Below, piece after piece: positions 27,237 through 36,546 of a DNA stretch of 64,000 bases. The notes beneath the pieces were generated by a model. The model did no database searches, was not told the origin of the DNA, and worked only from the letters and a program-made list of their open reading frames with translations. Numbering within the stretch: position 1 is the first letter of the stretch; every line of letters begins with the position of its first letter. The DNA comes from Mycolicibacterium sp. (GTDB taxonomy: Bacteria > Actinomycetota > Actinomycetes > Mycobacteriales > Mycobacteriaceae), in assembly GCA_020637165.1 (NCBI GenBank), contig JACJWN010000009.1, forward strand, positions 62,001 through 126,000. Direction: 5' to 3'. The translations under genes were made by a program, and so were the position numbers.

Positions 27237-29561
27237 CTAGAGCTTCTGCATCGGCGCGTGGTTGTGCATCAGCTTGACCCGTCCTGAGCTTCCGAAGTCG
27301 ATGAGCGACATCGCCGCCTCGCCGGTTCCGGAGACCTCCTCGACCCGGCCCAGGCCGTATTTGTCGTGGTTGACCCGATCTCCGGGTTGCAGCACGATCA
27401 ACGCTCGTGAACGGCCGCCGGAGCGCATCGGCGACGCGCCCGACGGCCGAGACGCACCGAAGCGCCCCGCGACCGGGGCGCTGAATGATGGTGCGGTATC
27501 GGTACGTCGCCAGTCGATGAGTTCCTCGGGTATCTCGCGCAGGAAGCGGGACTCCGGGTTCAGCATCGGCTGACCCCAGGATGAGCGCACCTTCGCCCGG
27601 CTGAGGTAGAGCCGTTGACGGGCACGCGTGATACCCACGTAGGCCAATCGACGTTCCTCGCACAGCTCGTCGGGATCGCCCAAAGCGCGCATGTGGGGGA
27701 ACATTCCGTCTTCCCAACCGGTGACGAATACCACCGGGAACTCCAACCCCTTGGCGGTGTGCAGTGTCATCAGCGTCACCACACCCGCGTCGTTCTCGGG
27801 CAGTTCATCGGAGTCAGCCACCAGCGAAACCCGCTCGAGGAATTCCGCCAGCAACCCGGTCGTTGGGGTGTCCTCGTCCTCGGAGTCCTCCCGGAGTGCT
27901 GCGGCATTGGCCCGGTCGATGCTGAATTCGTGTGCGACGCTGACCAATTCATTCAGGTTGTCCAGCCTCGCGAGATCCTGAGGGTCGTTGGAATTCTCCA
28001 GCTCGCGCCGGTAGCCGGTGCGGTCGAGCACCGCCTCGACAAGGTCCCCGAGTTCCTGGCCCCGTCGGCCGCGCAATTCCTCCAGGAGTTCGACGAACCC
28101 GGCGATCGCTTTTTCCGAACGGGTGTTGAGCATCGGGACCCGACCCTCGGCGGCGGCGGCGAGCGCCTCGGCGAAACCGCAGCCGGTGTTCTCCGCGTGG
28201 ACGGCCACGCACGCCTCGGCCCGGTCGCCGATGCCGCGACGCGGGGTGTTGAGGATCCGGCGCAAGCTGACCGTGTCACCCGGGTTGTCCAGCACCCGCA
28301 GGTAGGCCACGATGTCGCGGATCTCCTTGCGTTCGTAGAACCGAACGCCGCCAACCACCTTGTAGGGAATGCCGGTGCGGATGAACACCTCTTCCAGGGC
28401 GCGCGAGGAGTTGTTGGTTCGGTAAAACACGGCCACGTCACCGAACGAAAACTGGGAGCCCCCCTCGACCAGGGAGTCGATCTCCCCGGCCACGAACCGC
28501 GCTTCGTCGTGTTCGTTGTCGGCGACGTAGCCGACGAGTTGTTCGCCGTCGCCTGCATCGGTCCACAGCCGCTTCTCCCGCCGGCCGGTATTGCGCGAGA
28601 TCACCGAGTTGGCGGCCGACAGGATGGTCTGGGTGGAGCGGTAGTTCTGCTCCAGCAGGATCGTGGTGGCGTCGGGAAAGTCCCGTTCGAAGTCCTCGAT
28701 ATTGCGGATCGTCGCTCCGCGGAACGCGTAGATGGACTGGTCGGCGTCGCCGACAACACAGAGCTCGGCCGGCGGAACCGCATCGGTGTCCGGAGCGGAG
28801 ACACCGGTCAGCTCACGGACCAGCACGTACTGGGCGTGGTTGGTGTCCTGATACTCGTCGACGAGGATGTGCCGGAAACGCCGGCGGTAGTACTGGGCGA
28901 TCTGCGGGTGCCGCTGCAGCACCGCCACCGTCTCCCCGATCAGGTCGTCGAAATCCAGCGCGTTCGCGCCGCGCAGGCGTCGCTGATACTCACCGAAAAC
29001 CTCGGCCACGACGCGGGCCAGGTCATCGGCACCCTCCCCCAGGTCGGCCACGGCCCGTTCCGGGGTGATCAGTTCGTTCTTGAGGTTCGAGATGGCGTTG
29101 GACAACAACCTCGGCGTGTACCGCTTGACGTCGATGCCCATATCCCGGCCGATCATCAGCAGCAGGCGGCGGGAGTCGTCAGCGTCGTAGATGGAGAAGT
29201 TGGAGTTCAGGCCGGGCAGCAGGGACGCCTGGTTGCGCAGGATCCGCACGCAGGTGGAGTGGAACGTCGACACCCACATGTTCGCCGCCCGCGGGCCGAT
29301 CAGCTGCCCCACCCGGTCACGCATCTCGGCGGCGGCCTTGTTGGTGAAAGTTATGGCCAGGATCTGACCCGGGCCTACGTCACGGGCAGCCAGTAGGTGG
29401 GCGATCCGCCGGGTGAGCACCGCCGTCTTGCCCGAGCCCGCCCCGGCAACGATCAACAGCGGGGTCGCCTCATGCAGCACGGCCTGGCGTTGCTGGGAGT
29501 TAAGCCCTTCGAGCAGTTCGGTCGAGCCGGCGGGCCCGACCGCCATCGCATGCGCAGTCAT
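27237..29561 (-). CDS. uvrD1: ATP-dependent DNA helicase UvrD1 (UvrD/PcrA type)
   Basis: 774 residues from ATG 29561, giving the length and N-terminus of mycobacterial UvrD1 (...LEGLNSQQRQAVLHEATPLL). SF1A motifs are visible: Q motif, Walker A VAGAGSGKTAVLTRR (motif I), Ia AITFTNKAAAEM, motif II VDEYQDTNHAQY, III GDADQSIYAFRGA, IV EQNYRST, V VTLMTLHTAKGLEFPVVFVTG and VI VGITRARQRL. A C-terminal Tudor-like element with LQPGDRVNHDKYGLGRVEEV follows. It unwinds 3'-5' in nucleotide excision repair; mycobacterial UvrD1 is stimulated by Ku, whose gene is also in this window. Confidence 0.97.
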   Translation of the reverse strand: MTAHAMAVGPAGSTELLEGLNSQQRQAVLHEATPLLIVAGAGSGKTAVLTRRIAHLLAARDVGPGQILAITFTNKAAAEMRDRVGQLIGPRAANMWVSTFHSTCVRILRNQASLLPGLNSNFSIYDADDSRRLLLMIGRDMGIDVKRYTPRLLSNAISNLKNELITPERAVADLGEGADDLARVVAEVFGEYQRRLRGANALDFDDLIGETVAVLQRHPQIAQYYRRRFRHILVDEYQDTNHAQYVLVRELTGVSAPDTDAVPPAELCVVGDADQSIYAFRGATIRNIEDFERDFPDATTILLEQNYRSTQTILSAANSVISRNTGRREKRLWTDAGDGEQLVGYVADNEHDEARFVAGEIDSLVEGGSQFSFGDVAVFYRTNNSSRALEEVFIRTGIPYKVVGGVRFYERKEIRDIVAYLRVLDNPGDTVSLRRILNTPRRGIGDRAEACVAVHAENTGCGFAEALAAAAEGRVPMLNTRSEKAIAGFVELLEELRGRRGQELGDLVEAVLDRTGYRRELENSNDPQDLARLDNLNELVSVAHEFSIDRANAAALREDSEDEDTPTTGLLAEFLERVSLVADSDELPENDAGVVTLMTLHTAKGLEFPVVFVTGWEDGMFPHMRALGDPDELCEERRLAYVGITRARQRLYLSRAKVRSSWGQPMLNPESRFLREIPEELIDWRRTDTAPSFSAPVAGRFGASRPSGASPMRSGGRSRALIVLQPGDRVNHDKYGLGRVEEVSGTGEAAMSLIDFGSSGRVKLMHNHAPMQKL

Positions 29562-29635
29562 CTCGGAACCAAACCTACCGTTGTCCGGCGACGGGTTTTT
29601 GCGCACGCGGGTCTGAAGGTGGCAGACTTACCGGC

Positions 29636-29698
29636 GTGCTCACTGCACGGCAGCGATTTTTCTACGGGTACCGCACCGCGGTGCCCGTGGTGGCTTAG
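29636..29698 (+). CDS. Aromatic leader peptide upstream of chorismate mutase
   Basis: A 20-codon open frame GTG...TAG encodes VLTARQRFFYGYRTAVPVVA. It contains a Phe-Phe-Tyr-Gly-Tyr cluster in an otherwise ordinary sequence, immediately before a GC-rich hairpin (29713-29745) and the chorismate mutase gene, whose product makes prephenate, the precursor of Phe and Tyr. A CAGACT -10-like hexamer (29623-29628) would place the transcript start at about 29635, so the leader may be translated from a leaderless GTG. The expected mechanism is ribosome stalling at Phe/Tyr codons when charged tRNA is scarce, preventing the terminator from forming. Sequence seen directly; mechanism inferred. Confidence 0.75.
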   Translation: MLTARQRFFYGYRTAVPVVA

Positions 29699-29712
29699 CT
29701 GCTCAAACCTGA

Positions 29713-29745
29713 GAGCCCCGCGGTCCGCATCCGGATCCGGGGCTC
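29713..29745 (+). terminator. Attenuator hairpin before chorismate mutase
   Basis: GAGCCCCG (29713-29720) pairs perfectly with CGGGGCTC (29738-29745); an inner TCCG/CGGA stem can form in the loop, and GTCTTGTGTGTG follows, a moderately U-rich tract. Upstream, GCTC (29701-29704) and GGCT (29692-29695) can pair with GAGAGCC and compete with the terminator stem, and GCACCGCGGTGC (29673-29684) forms a hairpin inside the leader frame, so mutually exclusive structures are available. Confidence 0.7.
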
Positions 29746-29770
29746 GTCTTGTGTGTGAGGCCAGGAACGG

Positions 29771-30064
29771 ATGAGACCACCACAACCCCCACACGAGGAG
29801 AACGAGATGACCGTCGAGACCGAACCCGACATCGATATGCTGCGAGCTGAGATCGACCGCCTCGACGCGGCGATCCTGGCCGCGGTCAGGGAGCGCACCG
29901 AGGTGTCCCGGGCGATCGGCCGGGCCCGGATGGCCTCCGGTGGCACCCGACTGGTGCACAGCCGCGAGATGAAGGTCATCGAGCGTTACAGCGCGCTGGG
30001 TGACGGCGGCAAGGAACTGGCGATGCTCCTGCTGCGGATGGGTCGCGGCAGGCTGGGCCACTGA
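29771..30064 (+). CDS. Intracellular chorismate mutase, AroQ-delta type (Rv0948c-like)
   Basis: 97 residues, all-alpha AroQ fold. Key residues are in place: EIDRLDAAILAAVRERTEVSRAIGRARM carries the N-terminal Arg and Lys/Arg positions, and GGTRLVHSREMKVIERYS and the C-terminal LLLRMGRGRLGH are hallmarks of the M. tuberculosis enzyme, where the C-terminal GRLGH helps contact DAHP synthase AroG for activation. It converts chorismate to prephenate. ATG 29771 has CCAGGAACGG upstream; a second Met (codon 13) is possible. Preceded by the leader peptide/terminator at 29636-29745. Confidence 0.93.
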   Translation: MRPPQPPHEENEMTVETEPDIDMLRAEIDRLDAAILAAVRERTEVSRAIGRARMASGGTRLVHSREMKVIERYSALGDGGKELAMLLLRMGRGRLGH

Positions 30065-30163
30065 CCGATTGGGACTCTGAACGATCGGGGCCCCTGGCAG
30101 GGCGCTCAGCGCGATTTCGCCGTCGGCCTTGACGGAGGCCTGCGGTCAGCTGGTCAGACCCCG

Positions 30164-31621
30164 TCAGCTGGTCAGGGCGATGTACTTGATGTCGAGGTAC
30201 TCCTCGATGCCCTCATCGCCGCCCTCGCGGCCGAAGCCGGATTCCTTGACCCCGCCGAACGGCGCGGCCGGATCTGAGATCACCCCGCGGTTGATGCCCA
30301 CCATGCCGGCCTCGACGGCCTCGGCCACCCGCAACGCCCGGTCCAGCGACTGGGTGTAGATGTAGGCCGCCAGCCCGTACTCGGTGTCGTTGGCCGCGGC
30401 GACACCCTCCTCCTCGGTGTCGAAGCCGACGATCGGCGCGACCGGCCCGAAAACCTCTTCCTTGAGGATCCGGGCATCCCGGGGAACGTCGGTGAGCACG
30501 GTCGCGGGGTAGAAGAAGCCGGGTCCGCCCGGCGCCCGTCCACCGAGTGCCACGGCGGCCCCCTTGTCGACGGCGTCGTCGACCAGCTCCTGCACAGTGG
30601 CCAGTTGCTTGGCGCTGATCAGCGGACCGAGTTTGGCCGTCGGATCCAATCCGTCGCCCATGTTGACCTCGCCCATGTGCTTGACGAACTTGTCGGTGAA
30701 CTCGTCGATGACGGCGTTGGCCACGTGGATGCGGTTGGCCGCCGTGCAGGCCTCACCGCCGTTGCGCATTTTGGCCAGCATCGCGCCCTGCACCGCGGCG
30801 TCGATGTCGGCGTCATCGAACACCACGAACGGCGCGTTGCCACCGAGTTCCATCGACGTGCGCAGCAGCTTGTCCGCCGACTGTTTCACCAGAGCCTTGC
30901 CCACCCCGGTCGAGCCGGTGAAGGTCAGCTTGCGCAGCCTGCCGTCGTCCACGAGCGCTGTGGTGACCTCAGCGGGCCGGTCGGTCGGCAGCACCGAGAG
31001 CACGCCCTTGGGGAGCCCGGCCTCATCCATCAGCTTGGCCAGCAGCAGCATGGTCAGTGGGGTCTCCTGGGCGGGTTTGACGATCATGGTGCAACCGGCC
31101 GCCAGCGCCGGACCTATCTTGCGGGTTCCCATAGCCAGCGGAAAGTTCCACGGTGTGATGGCCAGGCACGGTCCGACGGGCTGCTTGGTGACCAGGATCC
31201 GGCCGGTCCCGGCCGGGCTCGGCGTGAACCGTCCGGCGATCCGCACCGCCTCCTCGGCGAACCACCGGAAGAACTCGGCGCCATAGCGGACCTCCCCCAG
31301 GCTTTCCGCGACGACCTTGCCCATCTCGAGCGTCATCAGGGTGGCGATGTCGTCGGCACGTTCGATGATCATCTCGAACACCGACCGCAGGATCTCCCCA
31401 CGCTCGCGCGCCGGGGTGGCCGCCCAGCCAGCCTGAACCGCACAGGCGGCGTCCATCGCGGCGATGGCGTCGGCGGCGCCGGCATTGGCCACTGAGGCCA
31501 ACACGTCGCCGTCGGCGGGGTTGACCACATCGAAACTCGATGACCCCGCGCACTGTTCACCACCGATCCACAGTCCGGTCGGAACCGAGGACAACAGGCG
31601 ATCGATATCAGCGGTGCGCAT
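30164..31621 (-). CDS. NAD(P)-dependent succinate-semialdehyde dehydrogenase (aldehyde dehydrogenase family)
   Basis: 485 residues, full-length ALDH. Cofactor-binding segment [36 protein letters not shown], glycine motif [11 protein letters not shown], catalytic Glu in [18 protein letters not shown] and catalytic Cys in [12 protein letters not shown], and the C-terminal [28 protein letters not shown]. Closest in pattern to GabD-type succinate-semialdehyde dehydrogenases, which feed GABA or the alternative TCA route into succinate; the substrate is assigned by family only. It is convergent with chorismate mutase and divergent from pgi, with a 50-bp shared upstream gap. Confidence 0.88.
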   Translation of the reverse strand: MRTADIDRLLSSVPTGLWIGGEQCAGSSSFDVVNPADGDVLASVANAGAADAIAAMDAACAVQAGWAATPARERGEILRSVFEMIIERADDIATLMTLEMGKVVAESLGEVRYGAEFFRWFAEEAVRIAGRFTPSPAGTGRILVTKQPVGPCLAITPWNFPLAMGTRKIGPALAAGCTMIVKPAQETPLTMLLLAKLMDEAGLPKGVLSVLPTDRPAEVTTALVDDGRLRKLTFTGSTGVGKALVKQSADKLLRTSMELGGNAPFVVFDDADIDAAVQGAMLAKMRNGGEACTAANRIHVANAVIDEFTDKFVKHMGEVNMGDGLDPTAKLGPLISAKQLATVQELVDDAVDKGAAVALGGRAPGGPGFFYPATVLTDVPRDARILKEEVFGPVAPIVGFDTEEEGVAAANDTEYGLAAYIYTQSLDRALRVAEAVEAGMVGINRGVISDPAAPFGGVKESGFGREGGDEGIEEYLDIKYIALTS

Positions 31622-31671
31622 ACCTTCATCATCTACACCGTCGACCCGTCTGCCGCATTAGGGTCTGGGGA

Positions 31672-33321
31672 ATGAGTGCAGATACCACCATCTCTTCCGC
31701 CCGGACGGCGTTGGATCGCCATCACGACCAGATCGCCGGGAAGCATCTGCGAGAACTCTTCACCGAGGATCCCGACCGCGGCCGCGACATGGCGCTGACC
31801 GTCGGCGACCTCTACATCGACTACAGCAAGCACCGGGTCACCCGCGAGACCCTCTCGCTGCTGCTCGATCTCGCCCGGGCGGCGGGGCTGGAGCAGCGTC
31901 GCGACGCCATGTTCGCCGGCGAACACATCAACACCTCCGAGGACCGGGCGGTGTTGCACACCGCCCTGCGACTGCCGCGTGATGTCACATTGGATGTCGA
32001 CGGCCGCGAGGTGGTGGCCGACGTTCACGCCGTCCTCGACGCGATGGGTGAATTCACCGACCGACTGCGCAGTGGGGACTGGACCGGTGCCACCGGCAAG
32101 CGGATCACCACGGTGGTCAACATCGGTATCGGCGGCTCCGACCTCGGCCCCGCGATGGCTTATCAGGCCCTACGGCACTACGCAGACGCAGGGATCTCTG
32201 CGCGGTTCGTCTCCAACGTCGACCCGGCCGATCTGGTGGCCAAGCTGGACGGGCTCGACCCCGCCACAACGTTGTTCATCGTGGCCTCCAAGACCTTCAC
32301 CACCCTGGAGACGCTGACCAACGCCACCGCGGCCCGGCGCTGGCTGGTCGACGCACTCGGCGACGAGGCGGTAGCCAAGCACTTCGTCGCCGTCTCCACG
32401 AACAAGAAGCTGGTCGAGGCCTTCGGCATCGACTCGGCGAACATGTTCGGGTTCTGGGACTGGGTGGGCGGCCGGTACTCGGTGGACTCGGCGATCGGCC
32501 TGTCGCTGATGGCGGTGATCGGGCGGGAGGCCTTCGCCGACTTCCTGTCCGGATTCCATATCATCGACCGGCATTTCGCCACCGCGCCGCTGGAGTCCAA
32601 CGCGCCGGCGCTGCTCGGACTGATCGGCCTGTGGTATTCGAACTTCTTCGGCGCGGAAACCCGTGCGGTGCTGCCGTATTCGAACGACCTCGCCCGGTTC
32701 GCCGCCTACCTGCAGCAGCTCACCATGGAATCCAACGGCAAATCGGTACGCGCCGACGGCACCCCTGTCACCGACCCGACCGGGGAGATCTTCTGGGGCG
32801 AGCCGGGAACCAACGGCCAGCACGCCTTCTACCAACTGCTGCACCAGGGCACCCGGCTGGTGCCGGCCGACTTCATCGGGTTCTCCCAGCCCACCGACGA
32901 TCTGCCCACCGCCGACGGTCAGGGGAGCATGCACGATCTGCTGATGAGCAACTTCTTCGCCCAGACCCAGGTGCTGGCGTTCGGCAAGACCGCCGAGGAG
33001 ATCGCCGCCGAAGGAACTCCGTCGGGTGTGGTGCCGCACAAGGTCATGCCGGGTAACAAACCCTCGACGTCGATCCTGGCGAACCGGCTGACGCCGTCGG
33101 CGCTGGGCCAGCTGATCGCGCTCTACGAGCATCAGGTGTTCACCGAAGGGGTCGTCTGGGGTATCGACTCGTTCGACCAGTGGGGTGTCGAGTTGGGCAA
33201 GACGCAGGCCAAGGCGCTGCTGCCGGTGATCACCTCAGACGACTCTCCGGCCCAGCAGACGGACAGCTCGACCGACACCTTGGTCCGCCGCTACCGCGAG
33301 GAGCGCGGCCGGGTCCGGTAG
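31672..33321 (+). CDS. pgi: Glucose-6-phosphate isomerase
   Basis: 549 residues from ATG 31672 ([20 protein letters not shown]), close to the mycobacterial norm; upstream codons belong to the divergent region. Signatures: [51 protein letters not shown], the catalytic Glu region [17 protein letters not shown] and the C-terminal [13 protein letters not shown] with the active-site Lys. It interconverts glucose-6-P and fructose-6-P in glycolysis and gluconeogenesis. Monocistronic, ending at the third 60-bp palindromic element. Confidence 0.97.
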   Translation: MSADTTISSARTALDRHHDQIAGKHLRELFTEDPDRGRDMALTVGDLYIDYSKHRVTRETLSLLLDLARAAGLEQRRDAMFAGEHINTSEDRAVLHTALRLPRDVTLDVDGREVVADVHAVLDAMGEFTDRLRSGDWTGATGKRITTVVNIGIGGSDLGPAMAYQALRHYADAGISARFVSNVDPADLVAKLDGLDPATTLFIVASKTFTTLETLTNATAARRWLVDALGDEAVAKHFVAVSTNKKLVEAFGIDSANMFGFWDWVGGRYSVDSAIGLSLMAVIGREAFADFLSGFHIIDRHFATAPLESNAPALLGLIGLWYSNFFGAETRAVLPYSNDLARFAAYLQQLTMESNGKSVRADGTPVTDPTGEIFWGEPGTNGQHAFYQLLHQGTRLVPADFIGFSQPTDDLPTADGQGSMHDLLMSNFFAQTQVLAFGKTAEEIAAEGTPSGVVPHKVMPGNKPSTSILANRLTPSALGQLIALYEHQVFTEGVVWGIDSFDQWGVELGKTQAKALLPVITSDDSPAQQTDSSTDTLVRRYREERGRVR

Positions 33322-33338
33322 CCTCCCGCTTTCCTCCC

Positions 33339-33398
33339 GCGAGCAGACGCAAAGGACTCCAATTCCCCGGCGTGTCAGAGCCTTTTGCGTCTGCTCGC
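33339..33398. repeat. 60-bp palindromic intergenic element, copy 3 (inverted)
   Basis: Arms GCGAGCAGACGCAAA (33339-33353) and complement (33384-33398). The loop core reads CGGCGTGTC, the reverse complement of the core in copies 1 and 2, so this copy is in the opposite orientation. It separates the convergent 3' ends of pgi and the small secreted protein gene. Confidence 0.85.
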
Positions 33399-33426
33399 GC
33401 TCAGGGAACCGCGCCCCGGGAACCGC

Positions 33427-33726
33427 TCAGCGGGGGATGTTCAGACAGCCGACGCCCGGGACGCATCCGCTGACATCGTCCGGGGTGACCTGACCGCTGG
33501 GTCCGCCCGGTATCGAGCCCTCGACTAGATCCGGACCGGCGGTGCCGGAAGGACCTCCGGGGATCGAACCGGTCGCCCCGTCACCCTCTACCGTGCCGCA
33601 GGCGCTGCCATCCTGGCTGTCGCAGTCGGGCGGGTTGGCGGCGGCCGGAGCAGCAATGGCCAGCACCCCGGCTACCAATGCCGAGGCAGCCCAGACGCCG
33701 AGCGCCGCAATCTTTGTTGTCTTCAT
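33427..33726 (-). CDS. Small secreted protein with a duplicated GSIPGGPSG motif
   Basis: 99 residues. Signal peptide MKTTKIAALGVWAASALVAG..., with probable cleavage after AAPAAA (about residue 30), then a mature part of about 69 residues with four cysteines (CDSQDGSAC and CVPGVGC) and two copies of GSIPGGPSG separated by 10 residues. Two disulfides are likely. I do not recognise a function. It has its own ATG at 33726 and lies 27 bp past the SDR gene on the same strand. Confidence 0.72.
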   Translation of the reverse strand: MKTTKIAALGVWAASALVAGVLAIAAPAAANPPDCDSQDGSACGTVEGDGATGSIPGGPSGTAGPDLVEGSIPGGPSGQVTPDDVSGCVPGVGCLNIPR

Positions 33727-33753
33727 AATTCCATTGTGGACCCGCAGCCCAGA

Positions 33754-34533
33754 TCAGGCGAACGGCTTCGTGAATCGGGGCGGCAGCGCCTTGAGCGCCA
33801 CCACTAGCGGAATCCAGGGCCAGCCCGGAACTATCGCGCGACCCTTCTCCTTCTCGATGGCCTCGACCATCTTGGCCACACCGGTCACGTTGTCCGCCAT
33901 CAGCATCGTCGTCGCCGATTTCGCTGTCATCTCCGACTCGATATAACCGGGCTCCAGGACGGTCACCCTGATCGGGCCGGACGGGTACTGGCCGCGCAGC
34001 GACTCCCCCAGCGATGACACCCCGGCCTTGCTCGCCGCATAGGCGGCCTTGACGCCGGGCACACCCTTGTTCGCCAGAACACTGGAGACCAGCACGAGAT
34101 GCCCGTGCCCCTGTTCGGTAAACATCTCCAGCGCGGTCTCGATCTGTACCAGCGCCGCGACGAGGTTGGTCTCGATCGTGGCCTTGTTGGCCCACAACTT
34201 TCCGCTACCCAGCGGGGCGCCCTTGCCTATTCCGGCGTTCACGATGACCCGGTCGATGCCCCCGAATTCGCCGGCCAGCGCGGAAAAGACCTTCGGGACC
34301 TGCTCATGGTCATTGACATCGAGTTGCGCGATGGCAACGGCCACGTTCGGGTAGCGCTGGTTGAGCTCGGCTTTCATCGCCTCGAGCCGGTCCATCCGGC
34401 GCGCACACAGTGCGAGGTCGCGGCCCTGTGCGGCGAACGCCCGCGCCATTCCGGCGCCGAGACCAGAACTGGCGCCGGTGATGAGAATGCTCCGCCTGAA
34501 AGCCCTGGTTCGGAAAGCCTTGGGCCTGATCAT
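33754..34533 (-). CDS. Short-chain dehydrogenase/reductase (Rv0945-like)
   Basis: 259 residues from ATG 34533, which overlaps the fpg-like stop by 4 bp (ATGA). Classical SDR: nucleotide motif ILITGASSGLGAGMA, VNAGIGKGA, catalytic Ser in VLVSSVLANK and YAASKAG (YxxxK); C-terminal hydrophobic WPWIPLVVALKALPPRF may touch the membrane. NADP preference is suggested by ARRMDR after beta-2. Substrate unknown. Coupling to a DNA glycosylase is conserved with M. tuberculosis Rv0944-Rv0945 but its meaning is unclear. Confidence 0.87.
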   Translation of the reverse strand: MIRPKAFRTRAFRRSILITGASSGLGAGMARAFAAQGRDLALCARRMDRLEAMKAELNQRYPNVAVAIAQLDVNDHEQVPKVFSALAGEFGGIDRVIVNAGIGKGAPLGSGKLWANKATIETNLVAALVQIETALEMFTEQGHGHLVLVSSVLANKGVPGVKAAYAASKAGVSSLGESLRGQYPSGPIRVTVLEPGYIESEMTAKSATTMLMADNVTGVAKMVEAIEKEKGRAIVPGWPWIPLVVALKALPPRFTKPFA

Positions 34534-35384
34534 TTGAGCAACCTCGACATCCGCCGGTCGGCAAGCACCTTGCCGCCAGTCTGACAACCCGGGCAGTACT
34601 GAAACGACTTGTCCGCGAAGGACACCTCGCGCACCGTGTCGCCGCACACCGGGCAGGGCAGTCCGGCGCGGCCGTGGACCCGCAAACCCGAGCGCTTCTC
34701 CGACTTGAGCGTGGCGGCCTGTTGTCCGACCGATCGCTCCACCGCGTCGTCCAGTACCTGCGTGATGGCGTCGTGCAGTGCCACCACCTGGCCACGATCC
34801 AGATTCCCGGCGGTGGCGAACGGGGACAGCCCGGCCGTGTGCAGAATCTCGTCACTGTAGGCGTTGCCGATGCCGGCGATCACCCGCTGGTCGGTGATCA
34901 CCGTCTTGATACGACCGCCATTGTGCGTCAACATCTTTGCCAACTCATCGATGCTCAGGCCCATCGCATCCGGCCCCAGCCCGGCGATGCCCTCGACGGC
35001 GGCGGGATTCTTGACCAGCCAGACGGCGAGCCGCTTCTGGGTGCCCGCCTCGGTGAGGTCGAAACCACGGCCAGCTCCGAAGTGAACCCGCAAAGCGATC
35101 GGCCCCTTGCCGGGCCGCAACGGGGCGGTGGAGAGTTTGTCCGACCAGCGCAGCCAGCCCGCCCTCGACAGGTGGGTGATCAGGTGCAGCTCACCGGCCT
35201 GCATCCCGAGGTATTTGCCCCACCGGTGCGCGGCGGTGACGGTGCGGCCGTGCAGTTCGGCAGTGGGCGGGTCGAAGGTCTTCAGCGCCGACAGGGAAGC
35301 GACATCGACCCGTTCGATGCGCGCACCGATGGCGTGCCGTCGCAGATGTTCGGCCAGCGCCTCGACCTCGGGCAGTTCGGGCAA
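34530..35384 (-). CDS. Fpg/Nei-family DNA glycosylase (full-length relative of Rv0944)
   Basis: 284 residues beginning at TTG 35384, needed to place the catalytic Pro2-Glu3 (M-PELPEVE) at the N-terminus. Helix-two-turn-helix region with VITDQRVIAGIGNAYSDEIL, and a C-terminal zinc finger CPVCGD...YCPGC (C-x2-C-x16-C-x2-C). The family removes oxidised bases such as 8-oxoguanine and cuts the abasic site by beta/delta elimination. As I recall, M. tuberculosis Rv0944 is a shorter, N-terminally truncated protein, so this full-length copy is likely catalytically competent. Four bases separate it from the upstream holin-like gene and it overlaps the SDR. Confidence 0.88.
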   Translation of the reverse strand: MPELPEVEALAEHLRRHAIGARIERVDVASLSALKTFDPPTAELHGRTVTAAHRWGKYLGMQAGELHLITHLSRAGWLRWSDKLSTAPLRPGKGPIALRVHFGAGRGFDLTEAGTQKRLAVWLVKNPAAVEGIAGLGPDAMGLSIDELAKMLTHNGGRIKTVITDQRVIAGIGNAYSDEILHTAGLSPFATAGNLDRGQVVALHDAITQVLDDAVERSVGQQAATLKSEKRSGLRVHGRAGLPCPVCGDTVREVSFADKSFQYCPGCQTGGKVLADRRMSRLLK

Positions 35385-35388
35385 GGCC

Positions 35389-35784
35389 TCAACCGAAAGT
35401 GCGGTCGGCGGTGCGTAACGGCAGGGAGAGCAACCAGTTCACCAGCGACAGCACGATCGCAGCCCAGATCGCGGTCCACCAGAAACGGTCGATGTAGAGG
35501 CCCCAGTGCGTGGTGTGTTCGGTGATCCACGCGGTGATCATGAGCATCATCGCGTTGATCACCACATGGAACAGACCGAGGGTGAGGATGTACAGCGGGA
35601 TCGACAGCACCTGCACAATCGGTTTGATGACCGCGTTGACCACACCGAAGATCAGCGCCACGACCAGAACGATGCCGACCCTCTCGGCGCTGGTCTGGCC
35701 GCCGACGAAGCCGATGCCCGGCACGAGCAGGGTGACCACCCACAGCGCCAGTCCGGTCAGCGCCACCCGGAAGAGAAAGCCCAC
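35389..35784 (-). CDS. Phage-holin-family-4 (YvlD-type) small membrane protein
   Basis: 131 residues from GTG 35784 with four hydrophobic segments (about 4-24, 36-58, 60-84 and 103-122), including the family's IFGVVNAVIKPIVQVLSIPLYILTLGLFHVVINAMML. Despite the name, these are chromosomal actinobacterial membrane proteins, not lysis holins; function unknown. It precedes the DNA glycosylase by 4 bp and follows cobF by 12 bp on the same strand. Confidence 0.8.
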   Translation of the reverse strand: MGFLFRVALTGLALWVVTLLVPGIGFVGGQTSAERVGIVLVVALIFGVVNAVIKPIVQVLSIPLYILTLGLFHVVINAMMLMITAWITEHTTHWGLYIDRFWWTAIWAAIVLSLVNWLLSLPLRTADRTFG

Positions 35785-35796
35785 GCCCCGATCATG

Positions 35797-36546
35797 TCAC
35801 GCACGCAGCAGATAGGTGTCCATGATCCAGCCGTGCCGGGCCCGGGCCTCGGAGCGCAGCGCGGCGATGCGCTCGCCGACCTCACCGACCGTACCGGCCA
35901 CCAGAATCTCCTCGGCGCTCCCCAGGTAGGCACCCCACCAGATCCTGGTCCGCGGCGGACAGGACAGGAATGAGCACTCCCCGTCGAGCATCACCACGGC
36001 CGACCCGGACAGCCCGTGGGTCCGCAACTGCCGACCAGTGGTGATCACGACCGGCTCGCCGACGTCATTGAGCGGGATCCGGTGCCTGGCCGTGAGTGCC
36101 TGCACCGCGGTGATGCCGGGGATCACGTCATAGCTCAGCTCGATGTGGCGGGCGACGTCCCGGAGAATCCGCAGGGTGCTGTCGTAGAGGGCGGGATCAC
36201 CCCAGGCCAGGAAGGCGCCGACCTCGCCGGGGCCGAGTTCGGTCTCGATCGCCTCGGCCCACAATCTGGCCCGGGCGGAGTGCCAGTCGGCGACCACGCG
36301 TATGTACTCACCGCCGGCTCCGTCGTCGGCGGCGCGGCGGACCGGGTCGGGCAGTTCGACGAACCGGTACCCGGGCTCGGCGATGAAGCGCCGGCACACC
36401 TCCCGGCGCAACGCGACCAGGTCGCGCTTGGCTTCGCCCTTGTCCATGGCGAAGAACACCCGGGTGTCGTTGAGCGCCCGGATCGCCTGGGTGGTGACGT
36501 AGTCCGGATCGCCTACCCCGATACCGATGACGTGGATTCGGCGCAT
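35797..36546 (-). CDS. cobF: Precorrin-6A synthase (deacetylating) CobF
   Basis: 249 residues from ATG 36546. SAM-dependent tetrapyrrole methylase fold: RIHVIGIGVGDPDYVTTQAIRAL at the N-terminus, GAFLAWGDPALYDSTLRIL, YDVIPGITAVQALTARHRIPL, and a C-terminal TRIWWGAYLGSAEEILV. CobF methylates precorrin-5 at C-1 with loss of acetate in the aerobic B12 route. It is the last of a P1B-ATPase/MFS/cobF set (1-bp overlap with the MFS gene). As I recall, cobF is missing from M. tuberculosis but kept in other mycobacteria. Confidence 0.92.
   Translation of the reverse strand: MRRIHVIGIGVGDPDYVTTQAIRALNDTRVFFAMDKGEAKRDLVALRREVCRRFIAEPGYRFVELPDPVRRAADDGAGGEYIRVVADWHSARARLWAEAIETELGPGEVGAFLAWGDPALYDSTLRILRDVARHIELSYDVIPGITAVQALTARHRIPLNDVGEPVVITTGRQLRTHGLSGSAVVMLDGECSFLSCPPRTRIWWGAYLGSAEEILVAGTVGEVGERIAALRSEARARHGWIMDTYLLRA

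Noticed and set aside
27615..29396. 593-residue open frame antisense to uvrD1
   Set aside because: Contained within uvrD1, with Arg/Gly/Val composition typical of antisense frames.
35389..35784. Phage remnant suggested by the holin-family name
   Set aside because: No other phage genes around; this is a chromosomal YvlD-type membrane protein family.
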